From contig CANLQG010000003.1 of the NCBI GenBank assembly GCA_947493195.1, positions 406,846-470,845 of the forward strand: a stretch of 64,000 nt of DNA. The letters run 5' to 3'. The translations under genes and the position numbers were made by a program. This document shows, piece by piece, positions 17,462 through 26,207 of this stretch. Within the stretch, counting starts at the first letter, position 1. Each line of letters starts with the position of its first letter. This DNA comes from an uncultured Sphingomonadaceae bacterium (GTDB lineage: Bacteria > Pseudomonadota > Alphaproteobacteria > Sphingomonadales > Sphingomonadaceae). A model generated the notes under the pieces. The model did no database searches, was not told where the DNA came from, and saw nothing but the letters and a program-made list of their open reading frames with translations.

Positions 17462-19045
17462 TCAGAACGAAAGCGCCCGAACGACTTTCACACCATCGAG
17501 CGCGCAAGCCTTGTCGATGACGTTCTGCGGGATCTTCTGGTCGACGCTCAGCAGAATGATCGCCTCGTCCCCGCTGGCCCGGCGGCCCAGGTGGAACGTG
17601 CCGATGTTAATGTCGTATTCGCCCATCAGCGCGCCCACGCGACCGATGAAGCCGGGAACGTCCTGGTTGACGATGTAGAGCATCTCGCCGGACAGTTCCG
17701 CCTCGATACCAATGCCGAAGATTTCCACCAGACGCGGATCCGAGTTGCCGAACAAGGTCCCTGCGACCGAGCGGTTGCCCTGGCTGGTGGCGACCGTTAC
17801 GCGGATCAGGGTCTGGAACGTACCCTCCCGCTCGTTACGGATTTCACGCACCTCGATGCCGCGCTCTTTTGCCATGAAAGGTGCGTTGACCATGTTCACG
17901 CTCTGCGAATAGCGCTTCATCAGCCCAGCCAGAACCGCACCCACGATGGGCTTCTGGTTCAGTTCGGCAGCGTGGCCTTCGGTCTCGATGCTGATCTTCG
18001 GCAGTTCGCCATGCGCAAGTTGACCCACCAGCGAGCCGAGGTTCTCGGCCAGCGCCATGTAGGGTTTCAGCTTGGGCGCTTCCTCGGCGCTGAGGCTGGG
18101 CATGTTGAGCGCGTTGGTAACGCCGCCGTTGACCAGGTAATCCGCCATCTGCTCTGCCACCTGCAGCGCCACGTTCACTTGGGCCTCCGTCGTGGAGGCG
18201 CCGAGGTGCGGGGTACAGATGAAATTGGGCGCGTCGAACAGCGGATTCTCCTTGGCGGGCTCTTCCAGAAACACGTCCAGCGCCGCGCCTGCTACGTGAC
18301 CGCTTTCCAGCAGGTCCTTCAACGCCGCCTCGTCGATAAGGCCGCCGCGGGCGCAGTTCACGATCCGCACGCCGGGCTTCGTCTTCTCCAGCCGTTCGCG
18401 CGAGAGGATGTTGCGCGTCTCGTCGGTCAGCGGGGTGTGCAGCGTGATGAAATCGGCGCGCGTCAGGAGCTGTTCCAGATCGACTTTCTCCACGCCCATC
18501 TCGATGGCGCGCTCAGGCGTCAGGAAGGGGTCGTAGGCGACCACCTTCATCTTCAGTCCCAGCGCTCGGCTGGCGACAATCGCGCCGATGTTGCCCGCAC
18601 CGATCAGGCCCAGTGTCTTGCCAGTTACCTCGACACCCATGAACGCGCTCTTGGGCCATTCGCCCGCCTTGGTGCGTGCATTGGCTTCGGGGATCTGGCG
18701 GGCGAGCGCCATCATCAGGGCTATGGCGTGTTCCGCCGTAGTGATCGAGTTGCCGAACGGCGTGTTCATCACCACGACGCCCTTGGACGAGGCGGCGGGA
18801 ATATCGACGTTGTCGACACCGATACCGGCGCGGCCGATTACCTTCAGATTGGTGGCAGCATCGAGAATCTCGGCCGTTACCTTGGTTGAGGAACGTATGG
18901 CGAGACCGTCGTACTCGCCGATCATGGCTTTCAATTCTTCCGGCGTCTTGCCGGTAATGACATCGACATCGCATCCGCGTTCTTCGAAGATGCGGGCGGC
19001 GTTAGGGTCCATCTTGTCGGAGATGAGGACTTTGGGCTTGGTCAT
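17462..19045 (-). CDS. serA: D-3-phosphoglycerate dehydrogenase
   Basis: Oxidises 3-phosphoglycerate, the first step of serine synthesis. The ATG at 19045, preceded by AGGAA, gives 527 residues starting MTKPKVLISDKM; an upstream extension in the same frame is rejected as non-homologous in appearance. The NAD fold GLIGAGNIGAIVASRALGL is clear, as is the LHTPLTDETRN region and the His-containing FICTPHLGASTTEAQ. A C-terminal intervening domain and ACT domain (about residues 455-527) indicate the long, serine-regulated type. It follows serC after about 100 bases and precedes hisZ. Confidence 0.97.
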   Translation of the reverse strand: MTKPKVLISDKMDPNAARIFEERGCDVDVITGKTPEELKAMIGEYDGLAIRSSTKVTAEILDAATNLKVIGRAGIGVDNVDIPAASSKGVVVMNTPFGNSITTAEHAIALMMALARQIPEANARTKAGEWPKSAFMGVEVTGKTLGLIGAGNIGAIVASRALGLKMKVVAYDPFLTPERAIEMGVEKVDLEQLLTRADFITLHTPLTDETRNILSRERLEKTKPGVRIVNCARGGLIDEAALKDLLESGHVAGAALDVFLEEPAKENPLFDAPNFICTPHLGASTTEAQVNVALQVAEQMADYLVNGGVTNALNMPSLSAEEAPKLKPYMALAENLGSLVGQLAHGELPKISIETEGHAAELNQKPIVGAVLAGLMKRYSQSVNMVNAPFMAKERGIEVREIRNEREGTFQTLIRVTVATSQGNRSVAGTLFGNSDPRLVEIFGIGIEAELSGEMLYIVNQDVPGFIGRVGALMGEYDINIGTFHLGRRASGDEAIILLSVDQKIPQNVIDKACALDGVKVVRALSF

Positions 19046-19146
19046 GGGGAATTCCTGTCGCAAAAAGTCGGGGCGCGGAAAATGCTGCCGCTTCCACCGG
19101 ACTTGGAATGGGTTGGCGATCCGGGCCATTAGCCCGGATCACGCAA

Positions 19147-20307
19147 TTAGAGGTTGCCGGCCTTGAGCTCTTCGTAAGCCCATTCGATCCACGGCAGCAG
19201 GCGCTCGATGTCTTCGGACTCGACCGAGCCCCCACACCAGATACGCAGGCCCGGAGGGGCATCGCGGTAGCCGTTGAAGTCGTAGCCGACGTCCAGCTCT
19301 TCCAGCTTCTTGGCAATCTTGCCAGGTACGGCGGCGCGTTCCTCGTCGGTCAGGCCGTCGATCCACTCGCCCTGGAAAACCATGCATACGCCGGTGTTGG
19401 TCTGCTGGGCCGGGTTCGGCACCATGTTGCGCAGCCACGGCGTAGCCTCGATCCAGTCCTTCACGATCTTCGCGTTGGCGTCGGCGCGGTCGAACATGGC
19501 CTGACGACCGCCGATCGACTTCACCCACTCCAGAGCGGCAATGTAGTCTTCGGTGGCCAGCATGGACGGCGTGTTGATCGTCGCGCCCTCGAAAATCGCC
19601 GTGTCGATGGCGCCCTTCTTCTTGATGCGGAACAGCTTTGGAAGCGGCCATTCGGGATCGTAGCTGTTGATCCGTTCCACCGCCTTTGGCGACAGGATCA
19701 TCATGCCGTGCTGGGCTTCGCCGCCCAGCACCTTTTGCCAGGAATATGTGGTCACATCGAGCTTGGGCCAGTCCATCTCCATGGCGAAGACCGCGCTGGT
19801 CGCATCGTTGATGGTGATGCCTTCGCGGTTCGCTGCCAGCCAGTCGGTATCCGCGATGCGGGCGCCCGAGGTGGTGCCGTTCCAGGTGAAGACGACATCG
19901 TTTTCCTGCGGGATTGCGGAAAGATCGGGAATTTCGCCGTAGTCGGCGTCAAGCACCTGCAGGTCTTTCAGTTTGAGCTGCTTGACCGCGTCCTGGATCC
20001 ACACGTTGCCAAAGCTTTCCCAGGCGGCGATTGTAGCCGGACGCGCGCCCAGCATGGTCCACATCGCGCATTCCAGCGCGCCTGTGTCCGAACCGGGCAT
20101 GATACCGACGAGGTAATCGTCAGGTACGCCGAGCAGTTCGCGCGTCAGGTCGATGGCGTATTTCAGCCGACCCTTGGCATATTTGGAACGGTGGGAACGT
20201 CCGAGGCTCTTGAAATCGAGCTTGTCTGGCGACCAGCCGGGAGGCTTCGCAGTGGGACCGGACGAAAAGAAGGGACGCTCCGGACGGAGGTCAGGTTGTT
20301 TAGTCAT
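19147..20307 (-). CDS. serC: Phosphoserine aminotransferase
   Basis: PLP enzyme making phosphoserine, second step of serine synthesis. ATG at 20307 follows AAGGAGAGAATAC and gives 386 residues starting MTKQPDLRPERP. The PLP lysine is in SYSWQKVLGGEAQHG. It resembles the alphaproteobacterial SerC subgroup (KPPGWSPDKLDFKSLGRSHR near the N-terminus). It heads the serC-serA-hisZ run. The leader contains two hairpins, the nearer one enclosing the ribosome binding site, consistent with RNA-level control. Confidence 0.97.
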   Translation of the reverse strand: MTKQPDLRPERPFFSSGPTAKPPGWSPDKLDFKSLGRSHRSKYAKGRLKYAIDLTRELLGVPDDYLVGIMPGSDTGALECAMWTMLGARPATIAAWESFGNVWIQDAVKQLKLKDLQVLDADYGEIPDLSAIPQENDVVFTWNGTTSGARIADTDWLAANREGITINDATSAVFAMEMDWPKLDVTTYSWQKVLGGEAQHGMMILSPKAVERINSYDPEWPLPKLFRIKKKGAIDTAIFEGATINTPSMLATEDYIAALEWVKSIGGRQAMFDRADANAKIVKDWIEATPWLRNMVPNPAQQTNTGVCMVFQGEWIDGLTDEERAAVPGKIAKKLEELDVGYDFNGYRDAPPGLRIWCGGSVESEDIERLLPWIEWAYEELKAGNL

Positions 20308-20308
20308 G

Positions 20309-20385
20309 TATTCTCTCCTTACAGAGAGCACGCGCGGCGTTGGGACCGCGTGGCCCGGGGCGCGCACTATAGGTTACCGCATTCG
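20309..20385 (-). ncRNA. Candidate serC leader RNA motif
   Basis: Read on the minus strand, a stem with arms CACGCG/CGCGTG (20347-20352 and 20329-20334) is followed directly by a stem CTCTC/GAGAG (20324-20328 and 20313-20317) whose second half contains the AAGGAGAG ribosome binding site, nine bases before the serC ATG. A conserved serC leader motif upstream of serC-serA in alphaproteobacteria is known from comparative genomics. I assign it here by gene position, the two hairpins and the masked ribosome binding site, not by covariance-model search. Boundaries are approximate. Confidence 0.6.
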
Positions 20386-20518
20386 AGTCAAATGAATTTG
20401 CGGTTTCCTGTGCAACGACCGGGACAGGCAATCTTTCCTGCCCTTCCCCAGGTCTTACCGCTGCGTTAACCGTAAATTAGTCACAAGCCCTTAACCATGG
20501 TAAAGCATGGAGATCGTT

Positions 20519-21232
20519 ATGAAACAGGCCCTTGTGCTCTGCCTTGCCACCCTGGCCCTATCGGCATGTTCGGTACTGCCGCAATCGGCGGCCGGTTCGG
20601 GAAGCGCCTCGGAACGCGCTGCCACCGGCTCGACGTCCACGGCAGGCGCCACGCGCATCGGCGCGCCGCCTCCCGTGGCGCAAAGCAGCGCGGACCGGCA
20701 ATGCCTGTCCGACCTTGGCCAGGCAGGAGTTCGATTCGATGCGCTACCCGATCGCTATCTTGGCGAAGGTTGCAGTACGCTGGGTGCGGTGCAGATGCAT
20801 GCCCTGGCAGGTGACGACGGCCAGTTCGATGTCAGCAATCTCGGTCCGGTCACCTGCCCCGTCTCCGCCGCGTTTGCGGCCTGGGCGCGGTACGGCGTGG
20901 ATCGCGCGGCGCGCCAGATCTTCGGCTCTCCCGTGGCGAGCATCCAGACCATGGGCAGCTTTGCCTGCCGCAACGTGGCGGGAACGTCACGGCGCAGCGC
21001 TCACGCCAGTGCCGATGCCATCGACATCGGCGGCTTCGTGCTCGCCGATGGTCGCCGTATCAGTGTGCAGCACGGGTGGACCGGCAGTGCGCAAGAGCGG
21101 CAGTTCCTCCGCGTCGTGCAGCGTAGCGCCTGCCGCCGCTTCGGAACCGTACTGGGGCCAGATTACAACGCCGCCCATCACGATCATCTCCACGTCGAAG
21201 GCGTGATAGAAGGCAATTCTTTCTGCCGTTGA
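20519..21232 (+). CDS. Extensin-like family lipoprotein
   Basis: Predicted lipoprotein of 237 residues with signal ending LALSAC (Cys17), a Ser/Thr/Ala-rich spacer of about 35 residues, and a C-terminal extensin-like domain (PF06904). Visible motifs include TCPVSAAFAAWA, the Ser-His-Asp string RRSAHASADAIDIGGF, and HHDHLHVE near the end, which together resemble the D-Ala-D-Ala peptidase (VanY-like) metal site. ATG at 20519 is preferred over an upstream ATG at 20507 because GGAG lies six bases before it. A role in peptidoglycan trimming is inferred from the HxxxxxxD and HxH motifs. Confidence 0.87.
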   Translation: MKQALVLCLATLALSACSVLPQSAAGSGSASERAATGSTSTAGATRIGAPPPVAQSSADRQCLSDLGQAGVRFDALPDRYLGEGCSTLGAVQMHALAGDDGQFDVSNLGPVTCPVSAAFAAWARYGVDRAARQIFGSPVASIQTMGSFACRNVAGTSRRSAHASADAIDIGGFVLADGRRISVQHGWTGSAQERQFLRVVQRSACRRFGTVLGPDYNAAHHDHLHVEGVIEGNSFCR

Positions 21233-21298
21233 CGACCGGCGGGTTATCAAGCGTTCTGTAGCGAGGTCGTCGAAGACGAGGGTGCCTTCTCGGGCTTA

Positions 21299-21946
21299 TC
21301 ACGCCTTTCTTCGGGCCGTGTCTTCTTCTTCCGAGTAGCCGTCCTCCAAACCGGCTTCTATCCGCATTCGCACTGCTTCGGCGGCGTGATGGGCGCCCAG
21401 CTTGTCCATCATGTTGGCGCGGTGGATTTCCACCGTGCGTGGACTGATTTCAAGGTTGCGGGCTATGGCCTTGTTCGAGCAGCCCTCGCTCAGCCAGTCG
21501 AGCACCTCGCGCTCGCGCGGCGAGAGTCCGCCGATGCGGCGGCGGGCATCGATCAGGCGGCGACGGGCGTCGGCATGACGACCGGCATCGGAATGAAAGT
21601 GCGCGACCAGGCGACGAAGGTCATGCTGCGACAACGGTAATGGCAGGAAATCCAGCGCACCAGCCTGAATGGCCTGCACGACTTCTTCCACCTGGGGATC
21701 GAGTTTCGCGGCGACCACGGGGGTCCACACGCCGGCATCGGCCAGATCGTCCAGCAGTCTGGCTACGCCGCAATCCAGCACATCCCCGCTGGCGATGATA
21801 ACGCCGGATCGCGGCGGCCTGTCGATCAGTTCCACCAGATCCGAATAGACTTCTGCGTGATGGCCCATTGCCATGATAAGGCGCGATTGCTCTGCGCGGG
21901 AGCGGCTGTTGCCGCCGACGATGTGGATAATGATACGCTGTTCCAT
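21299..21946 (-). CDS. FixJ/LuxR-type regulator with atypical receiver
   Basis: A 215-residue two-domain regulator. The C-terminal LuxR-type helix-turn-helix is clear: GLSPREREVLDWLSEGCSNK and ARNLEISPRTVEIHRANMM (about residues 143-185). The N-terminal 120 residues have the receiver length and beta/alpha rhythm, but where the phospho-acceptor Asp should be the sequence is GVIIASGDVLDCG, with Ala52 at the expected place, and the acidic pair at the end of strand 1 is missing (HIVGGNSRS). ATG at 21946 starts MEQRIIIHIVGG; an earlier frame start is possible. Likely constitutively active or responding to something other than phosphorylation. Confidence 0.85.
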   Translation of the reverse strand: MEQRIIIHIVGGNSRSRAEQSRLIMAMGHHAEVYSDLVELIDRPPRSGVIIASGDVLDCGVARLLDDLADAGVWTPVVAAKLDPQVEEVVQAIQAGALDFLPLPLSQHDLRRLVAHFHSDAGRHADARRRLIDARRRIGGLSPREREVLDWLSEGCSNKAIARNLEISPRTVEIHRANMMDKLGAHHAAEAVRMRIEAGLEDGYSEEEDTARRKA

Positions 21947-22156
21947 GCCCGGATTCTGCGCAGGAATCCCGATCAGAACCAATCCGTATTACCTCGGAAT
22001 TCCACCTATAAGGAATTGATGTACAAGGAAAGGTCAGGTTATCCGCGGGTTTGCGGGCATCCATTTCGGATGCTTTCCTGCGGGTTGGCCCTCACTCCGT
22101 AAATCCCCGATCCCCCGGACCTGCCCGTATCGGTAGCAGTGAGTAGGGGTTAACCC

Positions 22157-22912
22157 CTAGTTCGTCTCGTCGGGCTGGTAAAAGCTGTAATCGGGCAGCG
22201 AATGGAACGCGCTCCGCAGTGCCTCGCTCCAGCTGTCGCTGATGGCGTTGAAATAGGGATCGCTGCTTTCGATCCGCCGCTCGTGCCTTGCGCCGAAACC
22301 GTCGCGCTCGATCACCATCAGGTCCAGCGGCAGGCCGACGGAGAGATTGGCCTTCAACGTGGAATCGAAACTCACCATCAAGAGCTTCACGGCATCCTCG
22401 AAGCTCATGTCACGGTCGTAGCCGCGGATCAGGATGGGGCGACCGTACTTTGTTTCCCCGATCTGGAAGAAGGGCGTGTCGAAGCTCGCTTCGATGAAGT
22501 TTCCCTCGGGATAGATCATGAACAGGCGCGGTTCCATGCCCTTGATCTGGCCTGCCAGGATGATGGAGGCGGTGAAGCGCCCCTTGCCCAGCCGACCGTT
22601 GTCGTCCTGCGTTTCGTGGATCACCTCGCGTAAAAGCTTGCCCGTTTCTGCCGCCACCTGGAACATGGTAGGCAGTTCCATCAGCGAATTCTGCCGTTCC
22701 GAGGGCTGCTTCGTGCGCTCTTCCAGGCGGCTGATAACGGCCTGCGTGGTGGCAAGGTTGCCAGCCGTCATCAGGGTGATAATCCGCTCTCCGGGAACGG
22801 ACCAGCTGAACATCTTGCGAAACACGGAGATATTGTCGACGCCCGAATTGGTTCGGGTATCGCTCATGAGGACCAGGCCCTTGTCGAGCACCATTCCTAC
22901 GCAATAGGTCAT
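22157..22912 (-). CDS. Anbu, proteasome-related Ntn hydrolase
   Basis: Bacterial proteasome-like protein of the Anbu type, 251 residues. Removal of Met would expose Thr1; Asp17 (in MSDTRTN) and Lys32 (in FRKMF) then sit at the catalytic positions known from proteasome beta subunits and HslV. The start MTYCVG and the GVDNISVFRKMF segment are characteristic of Anbu. The ATG overlaps the transglutaminase stop (ATGA). It is the last gene of the ATP-grasp / alpha-E / transglutaminase / Anbu set, a cluster known from comparative genomics and proposed to make and process a peptide tag or small peptide. No HslU-type ATPase is nearby. Confidence 0.9.
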   Translation of the reverse strand: MTYCVGMVLDKGLVLMSDTRTNSGVDNISVFRKMFSWSVPGERIITLMTAGNLATTQAVISRLEERTKQPSERQNSLMELPTMFQVAAETGKLLREVIHETQDDNGRLGKGRFTASIILAGQIKGMEPRLFMIYPEGNFIEASFDTPFFQIGETKYGRPILIRGYDRDMSFEDAVKLLMVSFDSTLKANLSVGLPLDLMVIERDGFGARHERRIESSDPYFNAISDSWSEALRSAFHSLPDYSFYQPDETN

Positions 22913-23733
22913 TGTTGCTGCTGTTCTTCCGTTTGCTGTTCGACCGACAGGTCGACCGTGAGATCCTCGGTCACCGCGCCAAAGCTGATTCCCGTGACGG
23001 GGGCGGCATCGTGGTAGTCCCGCCCGGTGGCCACGCGCACATAGCGCGGATCGGGGCTGATACCATTGGAAATATCGAACCCGACCCAGCCCAGACCCTG
23101 CACGTAGGCCTCGGCCCAGGCGTGGGTGGCCTCCTGCTCGATCCGGTCGTTCATCATCAGGTAGCCGCTGACGTAGCGCGCGGGAATATCCAGGCTGCGT
23201 GCCGCGGCGATGAAGATGTGCGCATGGTCCTGGCAAACGCCGCGCCCCTCTACCACGGCCTCTTCCGCGGTGGTGGCAACGCCGGTGCTGCCCGTGCCGT
23301 AGACAACCTGCTCCCTGATGGTGTTGGAAAGGTTGTGGAGCGTTTCCACCATCCCTTCCTCGCTGCGTTCCACCTCTGCAATCAGCGCCTTGATCCTCGG
23401 GCCGGGCTTGGTCAATTCGGTCTGGCTTAGGAACGACCACAGCGGCAGGTGCCCCGCGTGCTGGCCGATCACGCCTGCATGGTCCTGCGTGTCGACCACG
23501 CCGCTGCAAGTTACCTTCACCTCCTTCACGCCCTCGTTCACGGCCACGAGGGTCACGTGATTGAAGTTCTGGTCATCGTAGGTGAGCTGCTCGTGCGCGC
23601 CTTCGAACTCCTGGTTCCATTCGATGATCTTCTGCCCCTGCGTTTCCTTGGGGGTCAGCCGCAGGCGCTGGATGCCGTGCGCCACCGGGGTAGCGAAGCG
23701 ATAGCGGGTGGTATGGCGGATAGAGAGGCGCAT
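22909..23733 (-). CDS. Transglutaminase-like cysteine protease
   Basis: A 274-residue protein with an N-terminal beta domain (about 1-105) and a transglutaminase-like core. The catalytic triad is readable: Cys167 in GRGVCQDHAH, His204 in ATHAWAEAY and Asp220 in GWVGFDISNG. No signal peptide, so it works in the cytoplasm. The C-terminus ends in a run of Gln. It is translationally coupled to anbu downstream and follows the alpha-E gene by 12 bases. In the known cluster this protein is thought to cleave or cross-link peptides made by the ATP-grasp ligase; the substrate is not known. Confidence 0.92.
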   Translation of the reverse strand: MRLSIRHTTRYRFATPVAHGIQRLRLTPKETQGQKIIEWNQEFEGAHEQLTYDDQNFNHVTLVAVNEGVKEVKVTCSGVVDTQDHAGVIGQHAGHLPLWSFLSQTELTKPGPRIKALIAEVERSEEGMVETLHNLSNTIREQVVYGTGSTGVATTAEEAVVEGRGVCQDHAHIFIAAARSLDIPARYVSGYLMMNDRIEQEATHAWAEAYVQGLGWVGFDISNGISPDPRYVRVATGRDYHDAAPVTGISFGAVTEDLTVDLSVEQQTEEQQQQ

Positions 23734-23745
23734 GGTGGGTTCCCG

Positions 23746-24690
23746 TCAGGAGACGAAGCGATAGTCCTCGGCAATGGCGCCCGCGAGCGACTGGTTGCCG
23801 GCAATGAATTCCAGCACGAACTGGTGCAGACCCTGGTCGAAGATATCCTCCACCGTCTTGCCGGAAAGGCGAAGGTCGGCCTCGCGCATGGCCTCGTGGC
23901 AACGGCCTTCCGCCCCGTGCAGGCGCGCCAGTTCCGCAAGGTTGCCGCGCATGTCGGAATAGCAGAACACCAGGCTGCGAGGAAAACGCTCGTCCAGGAT
24001 CAGGAAGTCCGCGATGGATCGCGCATCCATGCGTCCGGCATTGAGCCAGCGGTAGGCCCGTTCTGCCGCCAGGGCGCGCAGGATGTTGTCCCACTGCCCC
24101 GTGTCCAGCGGCGTACCGACATAGGACAATGATGGCAGCAAGAGGTAGTATTTCACATCGAGGATGCGCGCGGTGTTGTCGGCCCGCTCGAGGAACGTAC
24201 CCAGCCGGGCGAAGCAGTAGGTCTCGTTCCGCAGCATGGAGCCATGCGATGCGCCGCGCGCGAGCGTGCTCTCGCGCCGGATCGCGGCCAGCGACATGTT
24301 GAGGTTGGAACTGCGCACCGGACGCGCCAGCAGTTCGCGCAGGGTCATCCACCCTTCGTTGACAGCCTCCCAAACCTCCGCCGTGATGGCAGAGCGGCAG
24401 GCGCGCGCATTCGTGCGGGCGCGCTCCACCATCGACAGCACGCTTTCGGAATTGTGCTTTGAGCGCAGCACGAAGTCGCAGACGTGCGGACCGTCGTAGT
24501 CATCATAATGCGACTCATACGCCTGGCGCAGGCCCAGCGTGGTGAGGATGGATTTCCACTCCTGGTAAGCCATCTCGTCACCGCGGGTGAGCGCCATGCG
24601 CTGCCCCGCCGCAAGCAGGCGAGCGGTATTTTCGGCCCGCTCCAGATAGCGGTACATCCAGAAGATTCCGTGGGCGACGCGGCCTAGCAT
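23746..24690 (-). CDS. Alpha-E domain protein
   Basis: All-helical protein of the alpha-E family (PF04168), 314 residues with the ATG at 24690; the longer frame upstream does not look coding. The start MLGRVAHGIFWMYRYLERAE, the SKHNSESV and AIRRESTLARG segments, and the C-terminal DQGLHQFVLEFIAGNQ are typical of the family. Its biochemical role is unknown, but it always accompanies circularly permuted ATP-grasp proteins, sometimes fused to them. It lies 22 bases after the ATP-grasp gene and 12 before the transglutaminase gene. Confidence 0.92.
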   Translation of the reverse strand: MLGRVAHGIFWMYRYLERAENTARLLAAGQRMALTRGDEMAYQEWKSILTTLGLRQAYESHYDDYDGPHVCDFVLRSKHNSESVLSMVERARTNARACRSAITAEVWEAVNEGWMTLRELLARPVRSSNLNMSLAAIRRESTLARGASHGSMLRNETYCFARLGTFLERADNTARILDVKYYLLLPSLSYVGTPLDTGQWDNILRALAAERAYRWLNAGRMDARSIADFLILDERFPRSLVFCYSDMRGNLAELARLHGAEGRCHEAMREADLRLSGKTVEDIFDQGLHQFVLEFIAGNQSLAGAIAEDYRFVS

Positions 24691-24712
24691 GTAAGTGTTT
24701 CTCCGATCCGCA

Positions 24713-26143
24713 TCAGTCTTCCAGCACCCAGCTGTCCTTGGTGCCGCCACCCTGGCTGGAATTGACGACCAGCGAACCTTTCTTCAGCGCCACGCGGGTC
24801 AAACCGCCGGGCGTGATGGACACGCCTTCGGGCGAACACAGCACGAAGGGGCGCAGATCGACATGGCGCGGCGCCAGCCCCTTCTTGGTGAATATGGGGC
24901 AGGTGGACAGCGCCAGCGTGGGTTGCGCAATGTAATTCTCGGGTCGGTTTACCAGCTTGTGGCGGAACTCGGCAATTTCCTTTTTCGAGGCGGTGGGGCC
25001 GATCAGCATACCGTATCCGCCCGAACCGTGAACTTCCTTCACCACCAGTTCCGAAAGGTTATCCAGCACGTACTTCAGCGCATCCGGATCGGCGCAGCGG
25101 AAGGTCTCGACATTCGGCAGCAGCGGCTTCTCGCCGGTGTAGAATTCCACGATGTCGGGCATGAAGGAATAGATCGCCTTGTCGTCGGCGACACCGGTGC
25201 CCGGCGCGTTGGCGATGGTGACATTGCCCGAGCGGTAGACATCCATCACGCCGGGTATGCCGAGAACGCTGGTAGGGTTGAATGTCAGCGGATCGAGGAA
25301 ATCGTCGTCCACGCGGCGATAGATCACGTCTACCGGGCGGAAGCCGACGGTGGTGCGCATGTGTACCTTGCCGTCGATCACGCGCAGGTCGCTGCCCTCC
25401 ACCAGTTCGGCGCCCATCTGGTCTGCCAGGAAGGCGTGCTCGTAATAGGCGGAATTGTAGATCCCCGGCGTGAGCACGGCGATGCTGGGATTACCCTTGA
25501 CCCCTTCGGGCGCGCAGGCAGCAAGGCTTTTTGCCAGCTTGCGCGGATAGTCGGAGACGTCGGATACCTTCACCTTGCTGAACAGCTCGGGGAACATGGC
25601 CATCATCGTCTCGCGGTTCTCCAGCATGTAGGAGACCCCGCTGGGGGTGCGGGCGTTGTCTTCCAGCACCATGAACTCGTCCGGCCCTGTGCGAACCAGG
25701 TCGATACCGACGATATGGGTGTAGACGCCGCCGGGCGGTGTGAAGCCGACCATCTGCGGTAGCCATGCGGCATTGTCGCGGAAGAGGCGTTCGGGCAGGC
25801 GACCGCTGCGGATGATTTCCTGCCGATGGTAGAGATCATGCATGAAGGCATTGAGAGCCCTCACCCGCTGTTCGATACCCTTGGACAGCCGACGCCATTC
25901 GGCGCCGGTGATGATGCGCGGCACCTGATCGAACGGGATGAGCCGTTCTTCTGCGTCGTCTTCGCCGTAAACGTTGAAAGTGATGCCGGTCTTGCGGAAA
26001 AAGCTTTCCGCCTCGAACGCCTTGCGGCGCATCCAGCCCTCGTCCTGCTGTTCCAGCCAGTCGTTGTAGCCCTGATAAGCTTCACGCACGCTGCCATCGG
26101 GCATGTGCATCTCATCGAAGTTGTCCGGTTCGGACGCAGTCAC
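24713..26143 (-). CDS. Circularly permuted type 2 ATP-grasp protein
   Basis: Predicted ATP-dependent carboxylate-amine ligase of the circularly permuted type 2 ATP-grasp family, 476 residues. DGSVREAYQGYNDWLEQ near the N-terminus, the ATP-grasp core around KEVHGSGGYGMLIGP, and RHVDLRPFVLCSPEG near the C-terminus are family hallmarks. GTG at 26143 follows AGGGG. It is the first of four tightly spaced genes ending with anbu. The family is proposed to form peptide bonds in a non-ribosomal peptide or tag; this is established as a genomic association, not as a proven reaction here. Confidence 0.93.
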   Translation of the reverse strand: MTASEPDNFDEMHMPDGSVREAYQGYNDWLEQQDEGWMRRKAFEAESFFRKTGITFNVYGEDDAEERLIPFDQVPRIITGAEWRRLSKGIEQRVRALNAFMHDLYHRQEIIRSGRLPERLFRDNAAWLPQMVGFTPPGGVYTHIVGIDLVRTGPDEFMVLEDNARTPSGVSYMLENRETMMAMFPELFSKVKVSDVSDYPRKLAKSLAACAPEGVKGNPSIAVLTPGIYNSAYYEHAFLADQMGAELVEGSDLRVIDGKVHMRTTVGFRPVDVIYRRVDDDFLDPLTFNPTSVLGIPGVMDVYRSGNVTIANAPGTGVADDKAIYSFMPDIVEFYTGEKPLLPNVETFRCADPDALKYVLDNLSELVVKEVHGSGGYGMLIGPTASKKEIAEFRHKLVNRPENYIAQPTLALSTCPIFTKKGLAPRHVDLRPFVLCSPEGVSITPGGLTRVALKKGSLVVNSSQGGGTKDSWVLED

Positions 26144-26207
26144 GCAGGTCCCCTCGCTAAGCTGGAATCAGCTTTTTCGCACATGCAGCATGCGCCAGAT
26201 TGTCTCG

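Noticed and set aside
22157..22912. Anbu gene as hslV
   Set aside because: No hslU is present, the sequence start MTYCVG and cluster partners fit Anbu, and length (251) exceeds HslV (about 175).
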